In this document: piece after piece, positions 42,950 to 52,243 of the stretch | Numbering within the stretch: position 1 is the first letter of the stretch | Layout of the letters: the number at the start of each line of letters is the position of its first letter | Assembly (NCBI RefSeq): GCF_900105125.1 | Contig: NZ_LT629750.1 | Span: forward strand, 5,669,001 to 5,733,000 | DNA: 64,000 nt | Origin: Bradyrhizobium canariense | GTDB lineage: Bacteria; Pseudomonadota; Alphaproteobacteria; Rhizobiales; Xanthobacteraceae | Reading direction: 5' to 3' | Notes under the pieces: generated by a model | The model's input: the letters and a program-made list of their open reading frames with translations, nothing else | Told to the model about the DNA's origin: nothing | Database searches by the model: none | Program-made: the position numbers and the translations under genes

Positions 42950-44344
42950 CTAGCCGACGCGCATACGCGGCAGATTGGCGGCGGTTGCGCCGAGCGCGGC
43001 TCGCCTGTCGACCACAGCGTTGTGAAACTGGTCGAGCACGAGGCTGTAGGCGGCGAGGTCGCCTTGCTCGATCGCGCCGTCGTCGTAACATTCGAGCGTC
43101 TCACGGACGAATTCGTCGGCCTCACATTGCAAGGCGTCCAGTTCTTCGATGGAGTTGATCTGCCGCACCAGCCCGATCGCGGCGAGCAGCTTTTCGCGAT
43201 GCAGGATATTGAGCCTGCGTTCGTCACGCTTCACATAATGGCGCAACCAGGCGACGCCGGACCCGAGCACGGAAAAAAGCAAAACAGCGGCCCAGATGTA
43301 GTCGCTGTAATTATCCATGAACGTGCGTTCGTTGCCGTCGATGTAAGCCGCGGCTCCCGGGTGCGCCGGCAGCGCCGCGTCCTTGTCGGTATCCGGCTTC
43401 TCGATTTTCGCGGCACTTGGCATTTCCTTTGCGAGCGAGGGCCGGGCGGCAAAGAGCTGTCGCGTAAACGTTGCAACCGTGCCGTCGGACAAGGATTTTG
43501 GCGCAACGATCAGATGATTGACGGCGACCGTTTCAATCTTGTCGTCGGGTCGTGCCGGCGACGAGCTGAAGGCGCTGCCGGGAATTTCCTCGGATTCGTA
43601 GAGCGGATGCCGTGAGGCGATGGCTTCCGATACATCGATCGGCAGAAACACCGGCTCTCCCCTGGCGCGCGTGGTCGCGACAATGGCCTCCGAGGTGACC
43701 TTGCTGTCGAGCGGGCCGACCGTCATGAACGCATCGACGGAGGAATCGCGCACCATCTCGGCAACCTGATTGGTGTTGAATTGCGTGATCGCCACTTTTT
43801 CAGGGTCGACGCCGGATTCCTTCAAGATGACCCGGAGCAGCGTGACGTTGACCTGCGTTCTGCCGACAACAGCGACACGATGACCCGGGAGATCGTCGAT
43901 CCCCTTGATCTTCGATTTCGCCTGCTTGCCGGATCCCTTGCGCGACGCTGCCCACAGCACCACGAAATTCTTGCGCAGGATGGCGACGGATTCGGTGCCG
44001 TCAGGCATTTCCTCATCGCCGCGCGCGACCGCGAGATCGGCTTTGTGGGCCCGGAGCGCGGCGATGCTGTCCAGCGGGCCGGCGGTGGTGACCAGAGAGA
44101 GCCGGATCGAGTTCCCGTCGCGGGCAAAGCTCTGCGCCAGCGCCTGAATGAGGGTCTGGTCGTCGCTGCCAGATGGTCCAACGGCAATGCGCAGGGTGGT
44201 TGGCCGCATCACCAGCAGCGCGATGCCGATCGCGGCGGCGAAAACAAGCAATCCGGCGGCCAGGACCAGAAACGGAGAACTTCGGTTTTTCCGGCCACCG
44301 CGAGACAGGTCTCCCGCGCCGGTCAAATCGTCTGAAGAGGACAT
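42950..44344 (-). CDS. TAXI-type TRAP solute-binding protein with C-terminal membrane anchor and cytoplasmic tail
   Basis: 464 residues from ATG 44344. N-terminal membrane segment at about residues 24-46 (FLVLAAGLLVFAAAIGIALLV), then the TAXI periplasmic domain (LRIAVGPSGSDDQTLIQALA; GHRVAVVGRTQVNVTLL; VDAFMTVGPLDS). A second membrane helix at about 350-370 (IWAAVLLFSVLGSGVAWL) is followed by a 94-residue cytoplasmic tail that looks helical and contains INSIEELDALQCEADEFV. No TRAP permease gene is adjacent. Ordinary TAXI receptors are soluble or lipid-anchored, so the anchored layout with a tail suggests a sensor or a transporter-coupled receptor. Confidence 0.88.
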   Translation of the reverse strand: MSSSDDLTGAGDLSRGGRKNRSSPFLVLAAGLLVFAAAIGIALLVMRPTTLRIAVGPSGSDDQTLIQALAQSFARDGNSIRLSLVTTAGPLDSIAALRAHKADLAVARGDEEMPDGTESVAILRKNFVVLWAASRKGSGKQAKSKIKGIDDLPGHRVAVVGRTQVNVTLLRVILKESGVDPEKVAITQFNTNQVAEMVRDSSVDAFMTVGPLDSKVTSEAIVATTRARGEPVFLPIDVSEAIASRHPLYESEEIPGSAFSSSPARPDDKIETVAVNHLIVAPKSLSDGTVATFTRQLFAARPSLAKEMPSAAKIEKPDTDKDAALPAHPGAAAYIDGNERTFMDNYSDYIWAAVLLFSVLGSGVAWLRHYVKRDERRLNILHREKLLAAIGLVRQINSIEELDALQCEADEFVRETLECYDDGAIEQGDLAAYSLVLDQFHNAVVDRRAALGATAANLPRMRVG

Positions 44345-44599
44345 GTTACTGACTAGCTGCTTACTGCCAAGCTGCTGATGACCCAAGCGGACGCTAGGAT
44401 CACGATAGCACGGTTCCCGACCGCGGTCATACCAGATGCAGCTTCATGGTAACTTGATCAGGGCCGTCTAGGACCGAGAATCGCCTTGAACGCCCGTCAT
44501 GTGCCGGTCTTGTCGCCTTCACTCCGGGGGCGCCCGGAAGTCCAGCACCAGCCGATACGCTCGGGGCTGCTGATCCCGGTCGAAGCTCGTGGCAGCGTG

Positions 44600-45013
44600 T
44601 TAGATTCCCAGTGGCGGCAGATAGCAAAAAACGTAATCGCCGTGATTGAGGAATATCAATCCATGACCCGTGGGATTGCCTTCGTCCCATTTGATCTTGT
44701 TTTTCGGAACGACGATCCTGGTGCCGATGGCGCGGTGAATTCGTCGTAGCGGTGCGTCATCGCGCGGGTCGGTAATGATCGCAACGTAATCACCGTCCGG
44801 CGTCGTCTCGAAAGAATCCGCCCAATAGGCGTCGGCTTCGCCGCAACAGGATGCCACGGGGTTGTCCGGTTGTTTTAAATCCTGATACCATTTTTTCAGT
44901 TCGGCATTGGCGGGATCGTCCCACTGGCCGAGATCACGCGCATGCATCGCCGTGCTGATGAACAGCGCGATGACAACGCCCAGAGCAAATCTCGCGACAG
45001 CGTTGGGAGCCAT
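44600..45013 (-). CDS. Secreted hypothetical protein, QWDDP...CCGEADAYWAD type
   Basis: 137 residues with a signal peptide (FALGVVIALFISTAMHA). The mature part, LGQWDDPANAELKKWYQDLK, PDNPVASCCGEADAYWAD, GDYVAIITDPRDDAPL and IKWDEGNPTGHGLIFL, belongs to a family I know from Bradyrhizobium genomes as conserved hypothetical proteins; the double Cys and the GHG segment are shared. Function unknown, probably periplasmic. ATG 45013 is preferred; GTG 45022 is possible. Confidence 0.8.
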   Translation of the reverse strand: MAPNAVARFALGVVIALFISTAMHARDLGQWDDPANAELKKWYQDLKQPDNPVASCCGEADAYWADSFETTPDGDYVAIITDPRDDAPLRRIHRAIGTRIVVPKNKIKWDEGNPTGHGLIFLNHGDYVFCYLPPLGI

Positions 45014-45235
45014 GTGTGCGACCAAGTGACGCGCAAGAATTGACGCCGGGTCGGCGTCAAAAGTGAGGCGTCGGTTGCGCCCTCCAGAGCGCAAGTTAAC
45101 GGTTGTGGGGGCTGGGGCGTTCCTGCGCGAAGACCGCGCCGACGGCTGTCCTAAATTATCCCGATCAAACCGAAGGCCGACCTTCGAACCGTCGGCTCGA
45201 AGCCGGGTGGAAGTTGCAACGTCCGGCCCAAGTCG

Positions 45236-45291
45236 GTCTGTCCGAGCCGGTGTGTCCGAGCCGGTTTGTCCGTGTTGGTTTGTCCGTTGTG
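45236..45291. repeat. Tandem repeat, four units of 14 bp
   Basis: Units GTCTGTCCGAGCCG, GTGTGTCCGAGCCG, GTTTGTCCGTGTTG and GTTTGTCCGTTGTG start at 45236, 45250, 45264 and 45278. They lie in the 457-base interval between the divergent genes at 45013 and 45471, which otherwise holds nothing I recognise. Confidence 0.8.
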
Positions 45292-45470
45292 ACGCCGCGA
45301 TGATCGGGACGGGCTCCGCTTCCCGATGCTGCATGTGCCTTATTGAAACGCCGCCAAGGGCAAGCGAAACATAAAAGCTTTTGCGCTCGCTTGTGGTACG
45401 GTAACGTCCGAATGCATCTTCGCGTGCCTACCTTACGTGCCACATTTAACGCGTGAGCCATAGGTTTGTC

Positions 45471-48400
45471 ATGGCAAGTATTGCAGAGTGGCTGGTATCG
45501 ATCGGCCTGGGAGAATACGCTCAGCGCTTTGCCGAGAACGCCATTGATCTCCCGGTCGTCCGCGATCTCACGGAGCAGGATCTCAAGGATCTCGGCGTCC
45601 TGCTTGGCCATCGGCGCAAGATGCTGCGCGCGATCGCAGAACTAAATACGGGCTCTCACTCAACTCCTCAAGCCACGGTCAACTCGGTATCGCGCGATAG
45701 CGCCGAACGGCGTCAGCTGACGGTGATGTTTTGCGATCTGGTGGGCTCGTCAGCCCTTTCGGCGCGCCTTGATCCGGAAGATTTGCGCACGGTCATCGGC
45801 GCCTATCACACCTGTATCGCCGAGGTGATCGCCCGCAGCGAGGGCGTCATCGCGCGCTACATGGGAGACGGCGTGCTTGCCTATTTCGGTTATCCTCAGG
45901 CCCACGAGGATGATGCGGAGCTGGCGACGCGCGCGGGACTGGCGCTGGTCGACGCCGTGGCGAATCTCCATACCGATACTGGAGCCGCGCTACAGGTTCG
46001 CATTGGCATCGCTACCGGCATGGTGGTGGTGGGCGATTTGACCGGCGAGGGCGCGGCCAGGGAGCAGGCCGTCATTGGTGAGACGCCGAATTTGGCGGCG
46101 CGCCTGCAGACGTTCGCCAAGCCCGGTACGGTGCTGATCTCCGAGAGTACCCACCGCCTCACCGATGGGCATTTCGAATACCGTAATCTTGGCCCCGTCG
46201 CGCTCAAGGGATGGGCGGAGCCGATACCGGCCTGGCAAGTGATCGGTGCAAGCGGCGTGGAAAGCCGCTTCGAGGCGCAGCACAACAAGACCCGATTGAC
46301 GCCGCTGATCGGGCGTGAAGAAGAGATCGAGCTGCTGCTGCGCCGCTGGCGGCATTGCACGCAAGGTGAAGGCTGCGTCGTGGTGCTGACCGGAGAGCCG
46401 GGCATCGGCAAGTCGCACATTGCGCTGGCGCTTCAGGAGCGGCTCCAGGCCGAGCCCCACATCGCAGTGCGCCATTTCTGCTCGGCGCACCACACCAACA
46501 GCGCGTTGTTTCCATTCATCCGCCAGCTTGAACGGGCTGCCCGGTTCGAGCGAAGCGACTCGCCGGCGGAGAAGTTCGCCAAGCTCGAGGCCGTGCTGAC
46601 GCAGTCCGACGCCGACCCGAACCAGGTGGTGCCGCCTCTGGCCGGCCTGCTGTCGCTGCCAATCAGTGATCGCTACCGCGTGCCCGAGCTCAATCCGCAG
46701 AAGCGCAAGGACATGACATTGGCGGCGCTCCTGGCTCAGCTCACTGGCCTGGCGGCGCGGCAACCTGTGTTCGTCCTCTTTGAGGATATCCATTGGGCCG
46801 ATCCGACCTCGCTGGAGCTGCTCACGGTTACACTGGAGCGGTTGTCGCGGCTTAGGGTGCTGCTGCTCATCACCGCCAGGCCGGAGTTCACGCAGCCCTG
46901 GCCGGGCCATGCGCATGTGACGACGGTCTCGCTCACGCGGCTGAGCCGGCGCAACGGAGCCGCGTTGATCGAGCGCGTCACGGCCGGCAAGACGCTCCCC
47001 GTGGAGGTGAGGGACCAAATCCTCGCCCGTACCGATGGCGTGCCTTTGTTTGTCGAGGAACTGACCAAGACGGTGCTCGAAACCGGGCTGCTACAGGAGC
47101 GCGACGATCAGTACGTGCTCAACCGTCCGCTGCCGTCGATGGCCATACCAACGACATTGCACGCATCGCTGATGGCAAGGCTCGACCGATTGGCGCCGGT
47201 CCGGGAGGTTGCTCAGATCGGCGCTGTGGTCGGTCGCGAGTTCTCCTACGAATTGCTCAGTACCGTAGCCGGATTGCCCGGAGAGAAACTTGAGGAAGCG
47301 CTGGCCCAATTGGTCCGGTCGGAGTTGATATTCTGCCGGGGCGAGGTGCCACAGGCGATCTATAGCTTCAAGCATGCGCTTGTGCGGGACGCGGCGTATT
47401 CGGGGCTGCTGAAGAGCCGTCGCGCCACGCTGCATGCCACGATCGCGGATGCCTTCGAGCAACGGTTCCCGGAAATTGCGGAAGCTCAACCGGAAACCAT
47501 CGCGCACCATCTCACCGAGGCCGGGCTGTTCGAAAAGGCGCAGGGATATTGGCTGCAGGCCAGCAAGAAGGCCGCCATGCGCTCCGCCAATCTCGAGGCG
47601 ATCGCGCACGCGCAGCGAGGTATCGAAGCCCTGGGCAATCTGGCCGACGGCGAACGAAAGGACCGGCGGGAGCTTGATTTCCAGTTCGCTCTCGGGCCCT
47701 GCCTGATCGCGACCCAGGGGCCGGCCTCGAACAAATCGATGGCGACCTTCGCCCGCGCGCGAGAATTGTGCGAGCGTCTCGGAGACCCGCCCGAGCAACT
47801 CCAGGTCATGTTCTGGTTGACCACCGCGAGCGTCATTCGCGGCGAGTTGCCGCTGGCCCAGGAAACCATCGCTTCCCTGCTTCATCTCGCCGAGGCGCGC
47901 GGCGATCGACCGGCGTTGCTTAACGCGATGCGCGGGCAGGCCATGATTCGTCTTTTCATGGGACGTCTCACCGCTGCCCGCGAGGTGATCGAACGGGCTG
48001 TCGAGGCGTTCGACGCAAGCAGCGAGGAAGATAGGTTGGCGGCGCATGCTGCCGGCCAGGATGCGGGAGTGGCCAACCTCGCCCTGATGTCCTGGACCCT
48101 GTGGCTACTCGGCGACGCCGATACGGCGATCACACGGATGGCTGCCGCCATTCAGCGCGCCGACGCCATCAGCCACCCGCATTCGCAGGCCTATGCCTGT
48201 TATTATGCGTCTGTTCTTCACGCGCTTCGCGGCGAGCTGTCGACGGCGCAAGGCTACGCCGAACGCTGTCTGACCTTGTCGGAGGAACACGGATTCCGGC
48301 AATGGCACGGGCTGGCGCAGGCCATCCGGGGCATATGCGCGACCATGCTTGACCCTTCATCGCACGCCCTCGAGGAAATCCGGGGCGGGTTGAATGAATA

Positions 48401-48833
48401 CCGCGGCGCCGGTTATCAGCTCGGCATTACGGCGCAGTATGTGCTCTTGTGTCCGGCCTTGTTGCTGGAGCACAAATACGAGGCGGCGCTGGAGCTGATC
48501 GAGCAGGGCCTCGCTATAACCAGCCGCAACAGCGAACGGATATTCGAGGCCGAACTGTATCGACTGAAGGCGCGCGCGCTGCTCGTCCGCTGCGCCCCGG
48601 ACGCCAGGACCGAGGCGCAGTCACTGCTCGACCAGGCGTTGACCACGGCAAGAAGCCAGCACGCTAAAGCCCTCGAGCTTCGCGTTGCAACCGACCTCGC
48701 CGCGCTGTGGAGCAATCAGGGCAGGCGCGAGGAGGCGATCGACATTCTCGAACCGATCTACGCCTGGTTCACCGAAGGCCGGGATACGCAGGATCTCAAG
48801 CAGGCGAAGGCTTTGCTCGAACAGTTGCGGTAA
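45471..48833 (+). CDS. SAM domain / adenylate cyclase / AAA ATPase / TPR signalling protein
   Basis: 1120 residues. N-terminal SAM domain (residues 1-60: IAEWLVSIGLGEYAQRFAEN, DLTEQDLKDLGVLLGHRRKML). A class III cyclase domain has the metal-binding Asp89 in VMFCDLVGSS and Asp133 in RYMGDGVLAYFG. A P-loop ATPase domain carries GEPGIGKS (308-315) and DIHWADPTS. A long helical-repeat (TPR-like) C-terminal half follows, for example LGDPPEQLQVMFWLTTAS and EHGFRQWHGLAQAIRG. The layout is that of multi-domain cyclases thought to sense a signal through the repeat region. ATG 45471 is preferred over GTG 45453 because AGG lies just upstream. Confidence 0.92.
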   Translation: MASIAEWLVSIGLGEYAQRFAENAIDLPVVRDLTEQDLKDLGVLLGHRRKMLRAIAELNTGSHSTPQATVNSVSRDSAERRQLTVMFCDLVGSSALSARLDPEDLRTVIGAYHTCIAEVIARSEGVIARYMGDGVLAYFGYPQAHEDDAELATRAGLALVDAVANLHTDTGAALQVRIGIATGMVVVGDLTGEGAAREQAVIGETPNLAARLQTFAKPGTVLISESTHRLTDGHFEYRNLGPVALKGWAEPIPAWQVIGASGVESRFEAQHNKTRLTPLIGREEEIELLLRRWRHCTQGEGCVVVLTGEPGIGKSHIALALQERLQAEPHIAVRHFCSAHHTNSALFPFIRQLERAARFERSDSPAEKFAKLEAVLTQSDADPNQVVPPLAGLLSLPISDRYRVPELNPQKRKDMTLAALLAQLTGLAARQPVFVLFEDIHWADPTSLELLTVTLERLSRLRVLLLITARPEFTQPWPGHAHVTTVSLTRLSRRNGAALIERVTAGKTLPVEVRDQILARTDGVPLFVEELTKTVLETGLLQERDDQYVLNRPLPSMAIPTTLHASLMARLDRLAPVREVAQIGAVVGREFSYELLSTVAGLPGEKLEEALAQLVRSELIFCRGEVPQAIYSFKHALVRDAAYSGLLKSRRATLHATIADAFEQRFPEIAEAQPETIAHHLTEAGLFEKAQGYWLQASKKAAMRSANLEAIAHAQRGIEALGNLADGERKDRRELDFQFALGPCLIATQGPASNKSMATFARARELCERLGDPPEQLQVMFWLTTASVIRGELPLAQETIASLLHLAEARGDRPALLNAMRGQAMIRLFMGRLTAAREVIERAVEAFDASSEEDRLAAHAAGQDAGVANLALMSWTLWLLGDADTAITRMAAAIQRADAISHPHSQAYACYYASVLHALRGELSTAQGYAERCLTLSEEHGFRQWHGLAQAIRGICATMLDPSSHALEEIRGGLNEYRGAGYQLGITAQYVLLCPALLLEHKYEAALELIEQGLAITSRNSERIFEAELYRLKARALLVRCAPDARTEAQSLLDQALTTARSQHAKALELRVATDLAALWSNQGRREEAIDILEPIYAWFTEGRDTQDLKQAKALLEQLR

Positions 48834-48924
48834 ATAGATTACAGCGACGCCAAATCGGGCCCGCTAAGCCCAGCTTAAGCCTTCTTCACCTCGGCGTTGC
48901 TTCCGCCGCTCCGACTCTGGATTC

Positions 48925-50214
48925 TTATTTAGCCGTGGAGCTTTGATCTCTGAGATATTTATCTTTCATCCTTTGCCAGTTCGGATCTTCTTCGGGATTT
49001 TCATTGATAAAATGTGGCCCCTTATGAGGTTTGGCTTTCTGCGCCTTGAGATGTTCCTGATATGCCGCGATCGCTTGTTGCGCGGCAGCTTTCCCCAGCT
49101 TTCGCCCCTCATTCAGGTTGCCGTGATTCCAGTTGAAATTGATGTGACCCGGCACGTGAATCTCGACGACTGTGCCTGCCCACTTGTGGGGAGTGTCACA
49201 CTTGACATGGTATTTGAACAGCTTGACATCGTCCTCGCCGACGGTCGCCGCAAACAACTGGCAGAGATTTGCCAGGGCATCATGAAGGTTTTCTGGTTTG
49301 CGTATTTGCTTCGAATCGACGATCCGGCTCACCCAAATTTCATCCAGATCGGGGTGCTCCTCGAGCAAGCTCTCGAAGTTGACCGTGTCGACCAAAGCCC
49401 CTTCGCAGTAGGTATCGTCCCCGATCTTTACGGTACCCTCGACGAAGGGCAAAGCCGAACACGCACACAACGTGCTTGCGTTAATGTCCCCCTGGTAAAA
49501 TTTGCTTTGCATTGGCTTGTTGGAGAAAAACGCGAGTTCCTGCTTGTCGAGATTCCAGGCGTTATGAAAGATGGATGGCCTCGTTTCGCCTTCCTTGTTC
49601 TCGAACAGGTATTCGAAATCTATTTCTTTCATAAACTCGCTATTCGGATAATTGATCCTGGACAGACCCTTGACATCGGACAGATACATCATCGACGTGA
49701 GAAAACGGACAAAGGGATTGGGCGCCATAACCTGATTGAGGATCCATCCATTGATGTCTCCTTCGTCCAATTTCCGGAACTTCTTGCCGCGGCCAGGTAT
49801 GTGATCGGACAAGATCGCCATGGATTCCTGGAAGGAATCCATCATTTTGTACGGCTGCCACCGGAAATCTTTGTAATTATCAGGCTCGGTAACGAAGTCA
49901 TTGAACGCGTCGATGTTGCTGCGCCAATCCGTTCCGAATACCTTGTTGATGGGAAAGCGCTCATAACCTTCGTCGTCCCGAAACACGCCGTCCTTGAAGA
50001 ACTGATACGTTCGTTCGGCTTTATTTCTAACTTTCTTATCGTCCCATTGATTATAAACGATCCCGACCCACGCCCCGATGCAGGATAATGACCACACATC
50101 AAACTTGATGTCGCGATGGGACTGCAGAGCTTCCAGAACGCCGATATGCAGCCCTGCTGCCGGCCCACCACCGCCGAGCGTAATTGCTCTTTTGATCGGT
50201 TTTTGATCTGCCAT
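48925..50214 (-). CDS. Patatin-fold protein with altered catalytic dyad
   Basis: 429 residues. The oxyanion-hole motif ITLGGGGPAAGLHIGVLEAL (residues 11-30) and the strand SALPFVEGTVKIGDDTYCEG place it in the patatin phospholipase fold. At the nucleophile elbow the usual GASAG is replaced by LSCIG, putting Cys45 where Ser is expected, and the DGG segment is replaced by CEGALVDTVNF, putting Glu271 where Asp is expected. The oxyanion hole is intact. Activity is therefore uncertain: a Cys-Glu hydrolase, a lipid-binding protein or a pseudoenzyme. One 60-base sample (49561-49620) has 27 GC, below the neighbours, suggesting separate ancestry. Confidence 0.8.
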   Translation of the reverse strand: MADQKPIKRAITLGGGGPAAGLHIGVLEALQSHRDIKFDVWSLSCIGAWVGIVYNQWDDKKVRNKAERTYQFFKDGVFRDDEGYERFPINKVFGTDWRSNIDAFNDFVTEPDNYKDFRWQPYKMMDSFQESMAILSDHIPGRGKKFRKLDEGDINGWILNQVMAPNPFVRFLTSMMYLSDVKGLSRINYPNSEFMKEIDFEYLFENKEGETRPSIFHNAWNLDKQELAFFSNKPMQSKFYQGDINASTLCACSALPFVEGTVKIGDDTYCEGALVDTVNFESLLEEHPDLDEIWVSRIVDSKQIRKPENLHDALANLCQLFAATVGEDDVKLFKYHVKCDTPHKWAGTVVEIHVPGHINFNWNHGNLNEGRKLGKAAAQQAIAAYQEHLKAQKAKPHKGPHFINENPEEDPNWQRMKDKYLRDQSSTAK

Positions 50215-50672
50215 TGGAATGCCCCTTTACATGATTTTGTGTTGAATATGCTCCAATCAAGTTTTGAATTCTGCGAAGGGCGATAGACTAGTTTTTTCCA
50301 GGGCGATTGGAAAGCGCTCGCCGTGTGCGCTTAGGTTGCGTGGCTCTCGTCATAAATTAATACGACAGCAGCGTTGACACTGATTCCGCTCGCTCTCATC
50401 GTGATGACGATAGACGGTTTTTGAATTTGGAGACGCTTTCAACCCGGCGATCAGCAAGTCTCGCCGCTTGGCTCGTGTCGAATGTCGTCGTGGCGCTGAT
50501 GTGTGACAAGTCGTCGCGCGAGATGCGTTTTGAAGGTCGGCGATCATGTCATCGTTTTTGACGTGACGTTTGGGCGCCGGCATCCGCTGCCGACGTGGAT
50601 CATATCGGATGCAGATTCCTGGTAATTTGATTATATCTGGCCGAGATCAGAAATCAGCTCGAAGGCCACCTC
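50215..50672. other. Intergenic region between divergent genes
   Basis: 458 bases separating the aberrant patatin gene and the PaiB-like gene. No gene, RNA or strong palindrome recognised. It is relatively AT-rich near 50221-50360, where the patatin promoter should lie. Confidence 0.4.
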
Positions 50673-51314
50673 ATGTACCAGCCTGCCGCTTTTCGCGAGG
50701 ACCGTCTCGAAGTCCAGCACGAACTGATCCATGCGCATCCGCTGGGATTATTGATCACGGCGGGGCCGGCCGGATTGATCGCAAATCCGTTTCCGTTTTT
50801 GTTGGACCCTCAAATTTCCGAGAAAGGCACGCTGCGCCTTCACATCGCGCGGGCCAATCCTCAATGGCGCGAGCTCGAAACGGTCGAAGAGTGCCTGGTC
50901 GTGTTCCAGGGTCCGCAGGATTACGTGACGCCGTCCTGGTATGCGACCAAGCGCGAAACCGGAAAGGTCGTCCCGACCTGGAATTATGCCACGGTCCATG
51001 CCTGGGGCCGTCCACGCATCATCAACGATGACGTCTGGCTGCGCCGCCAGCTCGACGATCTGACGTTGAGCCGGGAAGGCCGCCGGCCGGCGCCCTGGAA
51101 GGTCGATGACGCGCCGCCTGATTTTGTCACGGCGCAGATGAGGGCCATCGTCGGCGTGGAGATTCCGATTCTCCGGATCGAAGGCAAGTGGAAGATGAGC
51201 CAGAACCGCCCCGAGGCGGACCGGTTGGGCGTGATCGCCGGATTTAGCGAGGCGGGCGACGCCGGAGAGCCGCTGGCCGCACTCGTCGCCGAGCGCGGCG
51301 GTTTGTTGAAATAG
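50673..51314 (+). CDS. PaiB-like FMN-binding negative transcriptional regulator
   Basis: 213 residues. MYQPAAFREDRLEVQHELIH is the typical PaiB family N terminus; PFLLDP, GPQDYVTPSWYATKRETGKV (about residues 80-99) and VPTWNYATVHAWG give the FMN-binding split-barrel signature of PaiB-like proteins, which in Bacillus regulate sporulation and protease genes. The regulatory target here is unknown and the protein may instead be an FMN-dependent enzyme. The next gene at 51507 runs in the same direction. Confidence 0.9.
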   Translation: MYQPAAFREDRLEVQHELIHAHPLGLLITAGPAGLIANPFPFLLDPQISEKGTLRLHIARANPQWRELETVEECLVVFQGPQDYVTPSWYATKRETGKVVPTWNYATVHAWGRPRIINDDVWLRRQLDDLTLSREGRRPAPWKVDDAPPDFVTAQMRAIVGVEIPILRIEGKWKMSQNRPEADRLGVIAGFSEAGDAGEPLAALVAERGGLLK

Positions 51315-51506
51315 GTGCGCGAGATTTTACCGCGGGTTGGAGGCGGTGCGGGCGCGTCAAGATTTTACTTCGACAGAGGCTTTACTTTGACAATTGGTCC
51401 CGGCGGATACTTAATCGCATCGTAAGAGGCATTGGCGCTGCCTTCGCGCCAAGGGGCGAAGGCCCGGTCTCGCCAATAGCCGTCATCGCCTGCGGATGCT
51501 GAGGTC

Positions 51507-52241
51507 ATGACGCCGCACCAGGCCAGGATCTGCATCGGGTGTTGGCAGCAGATGCGCCTGCCGGTGCCGCTGCGCGGGGTGCTCTCGGTGCCATTTCGCG
51601 CGTTCGGCATTCGTCCGAGCAAGATGAATCCCAATACCTGTACGATCTGCGAGCTGATGTTCACGAAGGTGATGCGAGCCCGAAAGGTCACCACCGACGC
51701 GACCGTGCTGTTCGCCGATCTGAGGGGCTATACCAGCCTGTCGCAATCGCTGTCGCCGGACGCCATTTCGGGATTGCTCGACGCATTCTACGACCAATGT
51801 GCAGGCGCCATTTGGGAGCATGACGGGCTGCTCAACAAGACGATTGGCGACGCGGTCATGGCCGTCTTCAATTTTCCGATCAGAACCGAGGATCATGCGA
51901 AGAATGCGGTGCGCGCCGCGCGCGAGATCCAGCACCGCTGGCGCCGCGAGCGCCAGTCGCTGGTCGAAGGACTGGGCCTCGCCCCTGCGGATTTGGGGGT
52001 GGGAATCGGCATTGACACCGGCGAACTCAGCTTCGGGGAATTCGGCCGCTCGCACCGCGACCCGACCGCGATCGGGACCGTCGTCAATACCGCTTCCCGG
52101 GCGCAATCCGCCGCCGGCGCCGACCAGATTCTTGTCACGCGGGAAGTCTGTCAGCGTGCCCAATCGGATCTCGTGGGTAGCCAGGCAAGGACGTACCAGT
52201 TGAAGGGTTTCGAGGCGCCGATCGCGCTTTATGCCGCCTGA
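51507..52241 (+). CDS. Class III adenylate/guanylate cyclase with N-terminal CxxC pairs
   Basis: 244 residues. The N-terminal 50 residues contain Cys9-x2-Cys12 (ICIGC) and Cys45-x2-Cys48 (CTIC), a possible zinc or Fe-S site. The cyclase domain has metal-binding Asp71 in VLFADLRGYTSLSQ and Asp115 in KTIGDAVMAVFNFP, then DLGVGIGIDTGELSFGEFG and AIGTVVNTASRAQS. ATG 51507 has TGAGGTC upstream. A membrane anchor is absent, so this is a soluble cyclase. The Cys pairs suggest metal- or redox-dependent control. It lies upstream of a repeat cluster and the tRNA gene. Confidence 0.88.
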   Translation: MTPHQARICIGCWQQMRLPVPLRGVLSVPFRAFGIRPSKMNPNTCTICELMFTKVMRARKVTTDATVLFADLRGYTSLSQSLSPDAISGLLDAFYDQCAGAIWEHDGLLNKTIGDAVMAVFNFPIRTEDHAKNAVRAAREIQHRWRRERQSLVEGLGLAPADLGVGIGIDTGELSFGEFGRSHRDPTAIGTVVNTASRAQSAAGADQILVTREVCQRAQSDLVGSQARTYQLKGFEAPIALYAA

Positions 52242-52243
52242 CC

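Noticed and set aside
45236..45291. Tandem 14-bp units considered as a CRISPR array
   Set aside because: Units are contiguous without spacers, degenerate and too short, and no cas genes are present.
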